A stretch of DNA of 64,000 bases, taken from contig CAZWYF010000013.1 of the NCBI GenBank assembly GCA_964637835.1, forward strand, positions 16,337 to 80,336, in the 5' to 3' direction. Shown piece after piece: positions 16,330 to 23,623 of the stretch (position 1 is the stretch's first letter; every line of letters starts with the position of its first letter). Made by a program: the position numbers and the translations under genes. The notes under the pieces were generated by a model, which worked only from the letters and a program-made list of their open reading frames with translations, made no database searches and was not told the DNA's origin. The stretch comes from Glo-17 sp964637835. GTDB lineage: Bacteria > Krumholzibacteriota > Krumholzibacteriia > LZORAL124-64-63.

Positions 16330-16497
16330 TCAGCCCTTCTTTCCGTAGGAGACATTGACCTTCCAGTCCGACCCGTCCTTGGTGAGCTTGGCGTTGCTCA
16401 TCTCGGGGTTGGCCGCCTTGAGACTCTCGAAGACGTCCTTGGCATCCGCCCCCTCGGGGACCGGGTACTCCGTCTTGCCATGCTTGATCACCGCCAT
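16330..16497 (-). CDS. PRTRC system protein C-like small protein
   Basis: 55 residues (MAVIKHGKTEYPVP...VNVSYGKKG). Length, the opening strand, the central helix (DAKDVFESLKAANPEMSNAK) and the VSYGKKG end match PRTRC protein C, a ubiquitin-sized family whose members commonly end in a Gly-containing tail. The ATG overlaps the ParB stop (TGATG). With a ThiF-like E1 enzyme in the same operon, its C-terminal Gly makes it a candidate substrate for adenylation; that is inference. Confidence 0.7.
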   Translation of the reverse strand: MAVIKHGKTEYPVPEGADAKDVFESLKAANPEMSNAKLTKDGSDWKVNVSYGKKG

Positions 16498-17894
16498 CAC
16501 TTTCCGCCTTTCTTGCTCTCGCTGACATTCTTGGCCTTCTTCGCCTGCGCCTTGGCTGCCATGTCCACCGCCTCGGCCAGGCCCGGGATCGCCCGGATAT
16601 CCACTACGTCAGGCAGCACCGTGGTCTGGTCGCCCACACGCACGGTCACCACGGCCTTCTTGATACAGGCCCCGTTCCGCTTGGACCCGTGGAGCTTGCC
16701 GCTGACGGCGATGACCGTCTTCACTGGCCGGAGGGTGTCCTGCAGCTCCACTCCGCCGTCCTCGCCCGACGAGGCTGCACGCTTCTCGTCTTCGGTTTTC
16801 TGGACGGGGTTGGGAATGTTTTTGGGGTTGGGCTTGTCGTGGGCGTCGGTGCCCGCTGTGCCGTCCTCGCCCGCCTGCGCAGTGGCCTTCGATGCGGTCA
16901 CCAGCCCGGCCTCGGTCCAGAGCGTCTCCAGTGCGTCCTCGATCTTGGCCCGTCCGGAGGTGCCCAGCCCCTTGATGTCCGTGGCCCAGTGGGCGCCCTT
17001 CTTGTTTTGCCAGGCCTGCAGTTCGCGGACCGTGGTGATGGCCGGGTCGTGCTCGCGGAGGGCCGTCTCCACGATGACCGGCACACCCAGCTCCCAGATC
17101 TCCGTATCCAGGGCCTTCTGCTCAAGCTCTTCGCGGCGGGGCGTCTCGTCGTCGCCGGCGTCCGGTTCCCTCGGCGCGTCCCCCGTGGCGAACGGAAGTT
17201 CCCCGCCGATCTCGGCGTTCACCATCGCCCGGACCTGCTCTTCGGTGGCCACCGGCCCGTCGATCGGCGCCACCTTCCGGGCCATGGACTCGCGCCGCCC
17301 TTCCGGCAGCTTCAGCAGCAGCCTCGCCTGGTGGATCGGCAGTGCGTTGCGGGCGCGAATCATCATCGTCTGGACCTCTGCGGGGAGTTCCAGCAGGCTC
17401 CGCAGCCGCCGGACGGTGTCGGTGGAGCAGTGTTCCTCGGCGGCAATCTGCGCATCGGTGAGCCCCAGGTCGGTCAGCTTCTCCAGGCTCGCGGCCCGCT
17501 CGATCACGTTCAGCGGTTCGCGCAGGCCGTTCTCCGCCCGCACGATCCGGTGGATCTGCAGCGGCGTGAGGTCCTCGTAGACCTTGCACTCGATCAGACG
17601 GCTCTCGCCGTCGTCCCGGGAGAGCAGGGCCCGCAGACGTCGCTCACCGGCGACCAGCTCGTAGCGGCCCCGGACCTCATTGACGATCACCTCGTTGACC
17701 TGCCCCAGCTCGGCCATGCTCTCGCCGAGTTGCAGCAGGGGCTGATCGTCGAAGATGCAACGGTCGTTGCGGCCGTCGACGACGGTGATCTCCCCGGCCG
17801 GCAGGTGGGCGTGTTTCGCCGTCGGCAGCTTCTCGACGGGCGCTTTGTTGCGGATGTCCTGGTCCGGTGTGGTTTCAGCCTGCGTTGCGTTCAC
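16497..17894 (-). CDS. PRTRC-associated ParB-like protein
   Basis: 465 residues. The ParB N-terminal domain (about 35-120) has LGESMAELGQ, the GERR box at 83-86 and LQIHRIVRAENGLREPLN; a helix-turn-helix follows (142-168, DLGLTDAQIAAEEHCSTDTVRRL). After an acidic linker comes a helix-hairpin-like part (WATDIKGLGTSGRAKI), then a C-terminal region (AVSGKLHGSK...). The start is GTG at 17894 because AGGAG lies 9 bases upstream; a frame to 18059 overlaps the upstream gene. No ParA is nearby, so plasmid-style partition is not supported. It heads the PRTRC gene group. Confidence 0.88.
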   Translation of the reverse strand: MNATQAETTPDQDIRNKAPVEKLPTAKHAHLPAGEITVVDGRNDRCIFDDQPLLQLGESMAELGQVNEVIVNEVRGRYELVAGERRLRALLSRDDGESRLIECKVYEDLTPLQIHRIVRAENGLREPLNVIERAASLEKLTDLGLTDAQIAAEEHCSTDTVRRLRSLLELPAEVQTMMIRARNALPIHQARLLLKLPEGRRESMARKVAPIDGPVATEEQVRAMVNAEIGGELPFATGDAPREPDAGDDETPRREELEQKALDTEIWELGVPVIVETALREHDPAITTVRELQAWQNKKGAHWATDIKGLGTSGRAKIEDALETLWTEAGLVTASKATAQAGEDGTAGTDAHDKPNPKNIPNPVQKTEDEKRAASSGEDGGVELQDTLRPVKTVIAVSGKLHGSKRNGACIKKAVVTVRVGDQTTVLPDVVDIRAIPGLAEAVDMAAKAQAKKAKNVSESKKGGK

Positions 17895-18621
17895 GTTCGT
17901 TTTCTCCTGTCCTGGTGTCTGTCTGATCGATGTCCAGCTTCTCCATGCAGTGCACGACTCGCTGGTGTGTTTTGGTGTACGCGCCCCATTGGCCCCATAC
18001 CTCGACGAATTCCTCGATATCGTGCTTGCGGATCCGGTAGACCAGCGGCTGCTCGCCATAGGCCTCCGTGCCGGGCTTGGCCTTGCCCTTGCGTTTGCGG
18101 TAACGGACCAGGGTCTTGCCTTCGCCCATGTCGCACGAGTCGATATGGTCCTCTCCCAGGCGATTCACGAACGCCTGTACCTTGCCCTCGGCGAGAATCG
18201 TCCCGCCGATGGTCACCCCGCAGTGGGTAAGCTCGTGGTCCAGCAGGGCCGCCTTCTGACGGTCGGAGAGATCGGGCCATTGGTCGATGTTCAGCTCGAC
18301 GAGGAAGTCCACACAGGGCTGGCTGCCCGCATTGCTGAGGAACTGCAGCAGGTTGTTGGCCTTTCGGGCCTTGCCGAGTTCGAGGCGGCCGTCGCCGTCG
18401 GCCTTCTTGCCGGACACCATCAGCAACAGGACCTGGGCCTCGCGCAGGTGACCGTGACGATCGAAGCGATCGATCAGGTTCTGGGCGAGTTCGCGGACAG
18501 CCGGCACGGCCAGTTCCATGGCCTTATCGCCCTGCTCCCATCGCCACCCAGGCAGATGCACCGGGACCGGGAAGTTCTTCGCCTCGCACTCGGCGAATAA
18601 TCCGTCGATGAAGTCATTCAT
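17875..18621 (-). CDS. Putative phage metallopeptidase (HExxH)
   Basis: 248 residues. Contains LLDHELTHCG with the zinc motif HELTH at 129-133, preceded by VDFLVELNIDQWPDLSDRQKAA, matching the putative phage metallopeptidase family (PhageMetallopep). The C-terminal part is basic, then has DIEEFVEVWGQWG. Substrate unknown. The start at 18621 (TGATG overlap, GGGAGC upstream) is preferred over 18702. It overlaps the ParB start by 20 bp, so the two are translationally coupled. Confidence 0.82.
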   Translation of the reverse strand: MNDFIDGLFAECEAKNFPVPVHLPGWRWEQGDKAMELAVPAVRELAQNLIDRFDRHGHLREAQVLLLMVSGKKADGDGRLELGKARKANNLLQFLSNAGSQPCVDFLVELNIDQWPDLSDRQKAALLDHELTHCGVTIGGTILAEGKVQAFVNRLGEDHIDSCDMGEGKTLVRYRKRKGKAKPGTEAYGEQPLVYRIRKHDIEEFVEVWGQWGAYTKTHQRVVHCMEKLDIDQTDTRTGENERERNAG

Positions 18622-18902
18622 CAATGCGCTCCCTTCGTGCTCGGGGAAGTCTGCGAGCCTGCAGCCGCCAGCCCCTTTTCCGTCAGGCACCAGTGCCAGC
18701 ACATCGTGTCTCCGATCCGGCTTTCGGGTACCCGGGCGATCAGCCCCCGGCGGATCAAGCCCTGCATCGTCCGAAACGGCACGCGGTCTCGGAGGGATCC
18801 CATCGACAGCAGCCTCGCGTCGCCCAGGCCCGATCCGATCACCGTCGCCCCGCGATTCATGATTCGCAGATAGGCCAGCATGTTGGCCGTCGGTCTTTTC
18901 AT
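18621..18902 (-). CDS. Small winged-helix-like protein
   Basis: 93 residues. The pattern RTMQGLIRRGLIARV...CWHWCLTEKGLAAA is that of a winged helix ending in the common LTEKG wing, so it may be a transcription or DNA-binding factor. ATGA overlap with the upstream stop. No close family recognised. Confidence 0.6.
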   Translation of the reverse strand: MKRPTANMLAYLRIMNRGATVIGSGLGDARLLSMGSLRDRVPFRTMQGLIRRGLIARVPESRIGDTMCWHWCLTEKGLAAAGSQTSPSTKGAH

Positions 18903-19138
18903 CGCTGACCGCCCTTCACCAGGTCCGCATCGTCGAGGTCCACTGCCTCGCAGAACGCCGCCAGCAGCTGCACGTTCGGCAGGATCAGCCCGGTGGCGAG
19001 TTTGTCGGCGATCTCCGCGTTATGCGGCGGCCGCGCCATTGCCCGGGCGGTCTGCGCCAGCACGCGGATTCGCGCGACAACTTCACGTTCCATCTCATCC
19101 CAGTTGGCCTTCGCCAGTTGTGCCATGGTCGTTCTCAT
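18899..19138 (-). CDS. Small protein, unknown
   Basis: 79 residues, helical (MAQLAKANWDEMEREVVARIRVL...). The ATG at 19138 is chosen; MAQ at 19126 is an alternative. Not recognised. Preceded by a 67-bp gap with no feature seen. Confidence 0.55.
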   Translation of the reverse strand: MRTTMAQLAKANWDEMEREVVARIRVLAQTARAMARPPHNAEIADKLATGLILPNVQLLAAFCEAVDLDDADLVKGGQR

Positions 19139-19205
19139 GGGCGTGTTCAAATCCTTCCCGTTTGGTTCTTCGTGCTCTCTGTGGCAGATGTGTTCAGGGG
19201 GCAAT

Positions 19206-19625
19206 TCATATCGCGCCCTCCTCCAGTTCGTCGTATTGCGGATTCGCCAGGCCCTCGGGCGTGGCCCTCTGCCAGCGGCGTTTGCGACGGGCCCGATCGA
19301 GCATGTCGGAGTCTGCCAGCATCTCCGCCGTAGCGGCGATTGCCTCGCGGGTCGCCGCGGCGGGGATCCGTCCACAGCCCCCGACGGCCGAAAGCCCGCT
19401 GGCCAGCTCGTACAGGTCACACACCGTCCAGCCGTCGTCATACGACACGGCGACGGCGACGAAACGCCAGTCGTCCGGGGCGGTGGGGATATCGACCACG
19501 ATCCCAGTGCGCACGTCTCCACCCTGTTTGGGATCGAGACGAAATGTGACTCCCTCGCCCGCTTCGGGCAGCCGCGTTCCGCTCGGCAGGCGACGCGACG
19601 GGCGGGGGATATGTCGGCGGGGCAT
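19206..19625 (-). CDS. Small protein, unknown
   Basis: 139 residues. A basic N-terminus (PRRHIPRPSRR), a beta-rich middle (VTFRLDPKQGGDVRTGIVVD; FVAVAVSYDDGW) and a helical, basic C-terminus ending acidic. Not recognised. The ATG at 19625 lies 2 bp after the upstream stop; the frame is open to 19916 but overlaps that gene. Confidence 0.6.
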   Translation of the reverse strand: MPRRHIPRPSRRLPSGTRLPEAGEGVTFRLDPKQGGDVRTGIVVDIPTAPDDWRFVAVAVSYDDGWTVCDLYELASGLSAVGGCGRIPAAATREAIAATAEMLADSDMLDRARRKRRWQRATPEGLANPQYDELEEGAI

Positions 19626-19627
19626 GA

Positions 19628-20104
19628 TCACGAGGCACCCCCTCTGCTCTCTTTGTGCCCTCTGTGGCCACGCTGTTTCTGCAACGCCCGCCAGGCGTCG
19701 CTTTCGACAATCGGGTCGGCCCAGGCGACGCCGTCGGCGTCCACTCTCAACTGCCAGAACGCCTCCTGCCCGGCGATCAGCCGCGGGCCGTCGGCGCCGT
19801 GCTCGATCGGCTGCAGCATGCTTCCGTCGGGCCACACGTAGCACGCCGGCAGTGTGGTTCCGGGCCCCGGCGACTGTCCCACGCAGCCTCCCCCGTTGGG
19901 CGTCCACGCCGTGCATCGCTCGCAGGCCCGGGCGATGGGGATTCGCCGCAACCGGGCGTGTGGCGGGGTAACCGTGAACCGTGGCTGGAACGCCATCTGG
20001 TGGACCGTGGCTTCGGCCCGGGGCGTTCCGGGGACCGGGGGTTTGCGTCGGCCGTAGAACTCCCTTGCATCCTGGCCCGGCGTGGTGGCGGTCTGCTGAC
20101 TCAT
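19628..20104 (-). CDS. Cysteine-containing protein, unknown
   Basis: 158 residues with Cys at 61, 64, 74 and 88 (CERCTAW...GGGCVG...ACYVW), a possible zinc site. Disordered, Pro-rich N-terminus. ATGA overlap at the start. Not recognised. Confidence 0.6.
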   Translation of the reverse strand: MSQQTATTPGQDAREFYGRRKPPVPGTPRAEATVHQMAFQPRFTVTPPHARLRRIPIARACERCTAWTPNGGGCVGQSPGPGTTLPACYVWPDGSMLQPIEHGADGPRLIAGQEAFWQLRVDADGVAWADPIVESDAWRALQKQRGHRGHKESRGGAS

Positions 20105-20388
20105 GCCCGCCCCCCTGCGTTCTCGGCGGATTCCGCCGGCGGGGCTTCGCTGACCACCGATGGGGCCCAGTCGCTGTTCCACCGCAGGATACTCAGCTCG
20201 GTGCTCCCGCCTTCCGGCAGGCCCACTTCCACCAGGGTCTGTCTCATCGCCATCAGGCCCACTTCCACCAGGGTATGTCTCATCGCCAGCAGGATCCACA
20301 CCGACCCGTCGGCGAACGTGAATCGCGTGCCGACGGGCGTCCGGGCGTGGATGTATCCCGGGCGTCGTCCGTGGATCACCGCCGACAC
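20101..20388 (-). CDS. Small protein with internal 12-residue tandem duplication
   Basis: 95 residues, GTG start at 20388 overlapping the upstream stop by 13 bp. Residues 36-59 are two near-identical 12-residue units (MRHTLVEVGLMA, MRQTLVEVGLPE) from a 36-bp tandem repeat. The N-terminus is beta-rich (GTRFTFADGSVWILLA). Not recognised. Confidence 0.55.
   Translation of the reverse strand: MSAVIHGRRPGYIHARTPVGTRFTFADGSVWILLAMRHTLVEVGLMAMRQTLVEVGLPEGGSTELSILRWNSDWAPSVVSEAPPAESAENAGGRA
20218..20289. repeat. 36-bp tandem repeat, two units
   Basis: Units at 20218-20253 and 20254-20289 differ at only two visible positions. They lie within a small early gene and keep its frame. Second copy at 59185-59256. 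Confidence 0.85.
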
Positions 20389-20705
20389 GGGGCACCGTCC
20401 CTGGCCGCCAACTTCCGGCCTTTGCTTTCGTCGATCTCATCGGGGGCGATGAAGCCGCCATCGCGGCGGGGCACCATCACCGGCAAGGGCGTCTCGGCCC
20501 CCGGCCGGGCGTCCCATTGCACCTCGACGCTGTCGGATCGGTCGCATCGCCGCACGCTCACGACCACGACGGTGCAGACGGCGACGATGGCCACAATGCA
20601 CCACGCCAGGTCATGCCAGATCGTGCGCCGCCATCGTGAGGGGGGGCGGCCTGTGCGGTACGATCCCCCGGGGACGTGGTTCCATCCTTCTCGGTGCTCG
20701 GACAT
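20376..20705 (-). CDS. Single-span membrane protein, unknown
   Basis: 109 residues. A positively charged cytosolic N-terminus, one transmembrane helix at about 31-50 (LAWCIVAIVAVCTVVVVSV), then a soluble tail. AAGGAGCC Shine-Dalgarno sequence upstream of the ATG at 20705. The strong site and the 202-bp gap before it suggest an independent translation start. Confidence 0.65.
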   Translation of the reverse strand: MSEHREGWNHVPGGSYRTGRPPSRWRRTIWHDLAWCIVAIVAVCTVVVVSVRRCDRSDSVEVQWDARPGAETPLPVMVPRRDGGFIAPDEIDESKGRKLAARDGAPCRR

Positions 20706-20907
20706 GCCGGGCTCCTTCCCGTCATGGGGCGACGGCCGGCGGAGACCGTCGCCCCTCGCCTGGTGCTCCTGGCTCCCCGGCCGCCGTCCGCCCGGCTGCC
20801 GGATCTTCGCCCGCTCGCGTGGGGGTATTCCGTGTCCTGCGTTGCGTTGTTGCGGGAGGCCGTCGGGGTTGCGTGGCGTGCGATTCCGGTCGACCTCCCG
20901 CTGTGGT
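20706..20907 (-). promoter_or_regulatory. 202-bp gap with 10-bp perfect hairpin
   Basis: The largest clear non-coding gap of the early operon. GGGGCGACGG (20726-20735) and CCGTCGCCCC (20746-20755) pair perfectly around 10 bases, just upstream of the membrane-protein start. There is no T-run, so it is more likely a regulatory structure or operator than a terminator. No convincing -35/-10 pair was seen. Second copy at 59673-59874. Confidence 0.5.
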
Positions 20908-21201
20908 TCAAAGCATGTTGTGTTTCTTGAGGTAGGCGAGGGTCGCCGGCTTCATCCGCGCCGTTCGGGGCCGTTGCGGCTCTCCGCCTTCGGGGGCCAT
21001 GAAGTCGGCCAGGTCGGTCGGGTGGATCCGGATTCGCCCCCCCACCCGGATGATCCGCAGCCGTCGGCCGTGGACGCCGGTGGTGTAATACCGGCGGAGC
21101 GTCGGTTCGCTCACCCGGAGCAGATCACGGACCTCGGCGGTGGTCATCAGCCCGTTGAAGGCGCTCTTGGCCTTGCGTTTGGTGTCGATCGTCGTGCTCA
21201 T
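20908..21201 (-). CDS. Excisionase/MerR-type helix-turn-helix protein
   Basis: 97 residues. TTAEVRDLLRVSEPTLRRYYTTG...RIIRVGGRIRIHPTDLADFM is the HTH_17 layout: helix-turn-helix plus a small wing. Such proteins act as excisionases or regulators. With no integrase in the unit, a regulator role is at least as likely. AAGGAC lies before the ATG at 21201. Starts in an ATGA overlap. Confidence 0.8.
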   Translation of the reverse strand: MSTTIDTKRKAKSAFNGLMTTAEVRDLLRVSEPTLRRYYTTGVHGRRLRIIRVGGRIRIHPTDLADFMAPEGGEPQRPRTARMKPATLAYLKKHNML

Positions 21202-21575
21202 GGCGTGTCCTTCCCGTCGTTGCCTCTCTGCTCTGTCTGCGCTTTCTGCAAAAAAATCCGACCGGGGCGGGGCCGGCGTGCGCCTCCGAATGCCCGCTGG
21301 GGACACCCGTTCCCGCCCTCGGGTCGGCTTCGGTTGGTTTCGTCGTTCCACTCATTCACCTTCGCGCTCACATCGTCATCGCTGAGCACGTCGATGGTTC
21401 GGTCGCATTCATCGTTCCATCCGCGATACCAGGCCCGCCGGGCCATCCGGGCCGGTTCACCGGTCCCGCTGATGGGGCAGTCCTGCACGGTTCGCGTGCC
21501 GCGCCGGGCCCGTCGGCCGTCGCGATAGGCTTCTTCCAGCAGTGCATCGAACGTCGCCTCGTGCAGATCGGTCAT
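21198..21575 (-). CDS. Small charged protein, unknown
   Basis: 125 residues. The first 75 are folded-looking (DALLEEAYRDGRRARRGTRT; ARRAWYRGWNDECDR), the rest basic and disordered. The ATG at 21575 sits in an ATGA overlap. Not recognised. Confidence 0.6.
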   Translation of the reverse strand: MTDLHEATFDALLEEAYRDGRRARRGTRTVQDCPISGTGEPARMARRAWYRGWNDECDRTIDVLSDDDVSAKVNEWNDETNRSRPEGGNGCPQRAFGGARRPRPGRIFLQKAQTEQRGNDGKDTP

Positions 21576-21838
21576 GGTCTCTCCCCGTCGAGTTGCTCCG
21601 AAATCCGGCGGCAAAGGTCCGAGTGGGGCTTGTCCTGCCCGGTCGGCCACACGCTCGGGCAGGACATGCTGCACACCAGTTCATGCGCATCCCGCAGGAG
21701 ATCCCGCTGGCGATGGAGTGTTCGCCTCATTTCCGCCATCTGTCGGGCGATGTCATCGGGCGTGCTCATGGTGACGTTTCGCAGTTCGGCGCCGAACTCC
21801 CCGTCGCGGGCCGCTAGTCGCGCGTCGTAGTAATTCAT
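21572..21838 (-). CDS. Small helical protein, unknown
   Basis: 88 residues, with a central amphipathic helix (DDIARQMAEMRRTLHRQRDLL) and Cys residues (CSMSC). Not recognised. ATGA overlaps at both ends. Confidence 0.6.
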   Translation of the reverse strand: MNYYDARLAARDGEFGAELRNVTMSTPDDIARQMAEMRRTLHRQRDLLRDAHELVCSMSCPSVWPTGQDKPHSDLCRRISEQLDGERP

Positions 21839-22809
21839 CCGGCCGCCCTCCCGTGGGTCGCTTCGTTCCGGTCGTTTGTCGGTGTTTCGTGGGCGAACCG
21901 CTTGCGTGCGTTCCGCATGGGATCGAGGGCCGCCGCGTCGTTGACCACCGCCAGGTGGTCGGCCACGAACCGCAGTGCCGTCGCCCGGTCCCAGGCGGCC
22001 AGACGTGCGAGGGTTTCGATGCTGGCCAGCAGTTGCTGGGCGGTGTTGTAGGCGGTGTCGGACGCCGGCAGCAGCGGGCCGACCTCGTCGACCAGCCAGG
22101 TCGCACAGCGACGGAGGCGTTTGGTCACGGTGCCCGGCGAGCGAACGCCCAGGGCGTCGGCCGCTTCCTTCACCGTCAGATCCACCTCGCGATAGCCGGT
22201 GTCGATGGGCACGGGACAGGCTCCTTTCGCGCCCCCCTCGTGGGGGGCGAAAACTTTTTCGGATCCGTCCTGGGGGGCGAAAGCCTCATCGAGGGGGGCG
22301 AAAACCTCGCCGCTCTCGCGAAGGGGCGCGAAAACTGCTCGCTCCCCGGAGGCGTCCGTGCCGGCGATACTGGGGGTATGGTGAATGAGCCAATGGAACA
22401 TCGTGACCGCCAGGCGAACCATGGGGGACGGTTCGCCGGCGGGTTGTGGGGTGTGTGGGGAGCGACCGGCCGGGCCGGCGACGCAGGGGGAGGCGCCGCC
22501 GGCTTCGGTCCGGTCTGCACTGGGCTCGGGCAGGGGGGGACCCGAGCCGTCGTGGGAACAGTCCTGCAGATCACCCGTATCCGGGTCGAATGCTGCGCGG
22601 GGCATGGCCGCCCCGACCGCGGCGCCGCTGTCGTCGGCGACGCCGTCGGCCGTGGCCGGCGAACAGGCCATCTGCCCGGCCTGGCCTGCCTGCCCTGCTT
22701 GCGAAAAGGCACCGCAGGGCCCGTCCGCCGAGCCCCGGCAGCATTCGGCCTCGAATTCTGCGCACTGCAGGCAGGTGTCCGCCATGGCAATGGGGATCGG
22801 GGCGGTCAT
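21835..22809 (-). CDS. Early helix-turn-helix protein with repeated FAP peptide
   Basis: 324 residues. Residues 1-50 carry Cys 13, 16, 23, 24 and 32 (LQCAEFEAECC). A disordered, Pro/Gly-rich stretch follows. Residues 155-195 contain four FAP units (VFAPLRE, VFAPLDE, AFAPQDG, VFAPHEG) encoded by GTTTTCGCCCC-type repeats. Residues 205-320 hold a helix-turn-helix (VDLTVKEAADALGVRSPGTVTKRL) and more helices. First gene after the Cro-like gene in the early operon. It could be an early regulator or origin-binding protein; no family is recognised. Confidence 0.65.
   Translation of the reverse strand: MTAPIPIAMADTCLQCAEFEAECCRGSADGPCGAFSQAGQAGQAGQMACSPATADGVADDSGAAVGAAMPRAAFDPDTGDLQDCSHDGSGPPLPEPSADRTEAGGASPCVAGPAGRSPHTPQPAGEPSPMVRLAVTMFHWLIHHTPSIAGTDASGERAVFAPLRESGEVFAPLDEAFAPQDGSEKVFAPHEGGAKGACPVPIDTGYREVDLTVKEAADALGVRSPGTVTKRLRRCATWLVDEVGPLLPASDTAYNTAQQLLASIETLARLAAWDRATALRFVADHLAVVNDAAALDPMRNARKRFAHETPTNDRNEATHGRAAG
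22225..22335. repeat. GGGGGGCGAAAAC iteron-like repeats
   Basis: Four direct 13-base copies start at 22242, 22272, 22293 and 22323 (spacing 30, 21, 30), and one inverted core (TTTCGCGCCCC) starts at 22225. They encode the FAP peptides of the surrounding gene. Origins of lambda-like phages can lie within early replication genes as iteron sets. Second copy at 61192-61302. Confidence 0.6.
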
Positions 22810-23027
22810 CGGCTCGCGACCTCCACCGGTTCGAGCGTCACCGGGTCCAGCCCCAGGGTTTCCGCCAGCCGCACACGGGTGCGACGATGCAGCTTCCGCC
22901 GCCGGCCGGCGAGAATCGAGTACAACGTACCTTCTGACACACCAGAGTCGGCAGCCAGTTCCCGGCCCGTTCTCGCGTCGGCGTTGATCGCATCCTTGAT
23001 TTTCTCCCGGACTTCAACGTTCGACAT
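22806..23027 (-). CDS. Cro-like XRE regulator
   Basis: 73 residues. The helix-turn-helix is TGRELAADSGVSEGTLYSILAGRR, the standard XRE layout. The ATG at 23027 has AAAGGAG upstream; a longer frame to 23120 runs into the operator. It is the first gene leftward of the switch and divergent from the repressor, so it is the likely Cro equivalent that commits to early transcription. Confidence 0.8.
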   Translation of the reverse strand: MSNVEVREKIKDAINADARTGRELAADSGVSEGTLYSILAGRRRKLHRRTRVRLAETLGLDPVTLEPVEVASR

Positions 23028-23152
23028 ACTGACGGCTCCTTTCGGTCTGCATACTGGCGGATGTCTTCGGTGCAGCGAATACTCGTGCGAAACACTAATG
23101 CAGTACATCGAACAGGTCAAGCAGAATTCTATAATTTTCTTTCGAGCTCAAC
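23028..23152. promoter_or_regulatory. Divergent lysis-lysogeny promoter/operator region
   Basis: 125 bp between the Cro-like and repressor starts. Plus strand: a perfect TATAAT at 23130-23135 ends about 17 bases before the repressor ATG, so the message would have a leader of roughly 10 bases. Minus strand: TTGACC (23120-23115) and TAGTGT (23097-23092) are spaced 17 bases. The two promoters overlap in their -35 areas. Repeated CGAA-A cores (CGAATA, CGAAACA, CGAACA) at about 23076, 23088 and 23109 are operator candidates. Second copy at 61995-62119. Confidence 0.7.
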
Positions 23153-23623
23153 ATGTCCACACTCTGCGATAAGTTGCGGAAGCTTCGGAGCGATCGAGGC
23201 TACTCGGAAGTTGCCAGAAGCGTGGATCATTCGACGAACGCCATTCGCGACGTCGAGGCAGGCAGGACGTCCTCACCTTCCGTGTGGATGATCCGTGCAT
23301 TGGCCGACTTGTACGGCGTTTCGATAGATTGGCTCACCGACGACAGCCAGGACTGGCCGCCGCCAAAGGCCGAGAGCGAGTCAATCGCCGACGTGGTCCG
23401 CGAATCGTTGGCGGCCGGCGGATACGGGGATCTGGATGAACGTGAACGAGACCTGATCCGCGAGTTCCGGTCGTTGCCGCCGCGCGAGCAGGATGTGGCC
23501 TTCGGCTACGTCATGGGCGTCGCGTCGTCGGCCCGGGCGAATCCCCCGGAGAGTAAATCCGGAGTTTCTCTGGGCGATCGGGTAGCCCGATCTCTCGGGC
23601 ATAGGAAGCGAGAGAGCGGTTGA
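23153..23623 (+). CDS. XRE-family repressor (CI-like)
   Basis: 156 residues. The N-terminal helix-turn-helix (about 4-62) reads KLRKLRSDRGYSEVARSVDHSTNAIRDVEAGR, followed by the usual DLYGVSIDWLTDD. The C-terminal part is helical (LDERERDLIREFRSLPPREQDVAF) and lacks a visible LexA-type Ser-Lys peptidase, so induction by RecA self-cleavage is not supported. Divergent from the Cro-like gene. The last 113 bp overlap a gene on the other strand. Confidence 0.82.
   Translation: MSTLCDKLRKLRSDRGYSEVARSVDHSTNAIRDVEAGRTSSPSVWMIRALADLYGVSIDWLTDDSQDWPPPKAESESIADVVRESLAAGGYGDLDERERDLIREFRSLPPREQDVAFGYVMGVASSARANPPESKSGVSLGDRVARSLGHRKRESG

Noticed and set aside
16310..16528. 72-residue minus-strand frame over PRTRC protein C
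   Set aside because: A different frame of the same bases; the 55-residue frame has the family pattern and the TGATG link to ParB.
16689..18230. 513-codon plus-strand frame
   Set aside because: Shadow of the ParB-like gene, which has clear motifs and a ribosome site.
19655..21528. Plus-strand frames across the small early genes
   Set aside because: They run across several minus-strand genes that are linked by ATGA overlaps; composition is Arg/Pro/Ser-rich.
22225..22335. Rho-independent terminator from the G-rich repeats
   Set aside because: The inverted pair is inside a coding frame and is followed by further in-frame repeats, not a T-run tied to a gene end.
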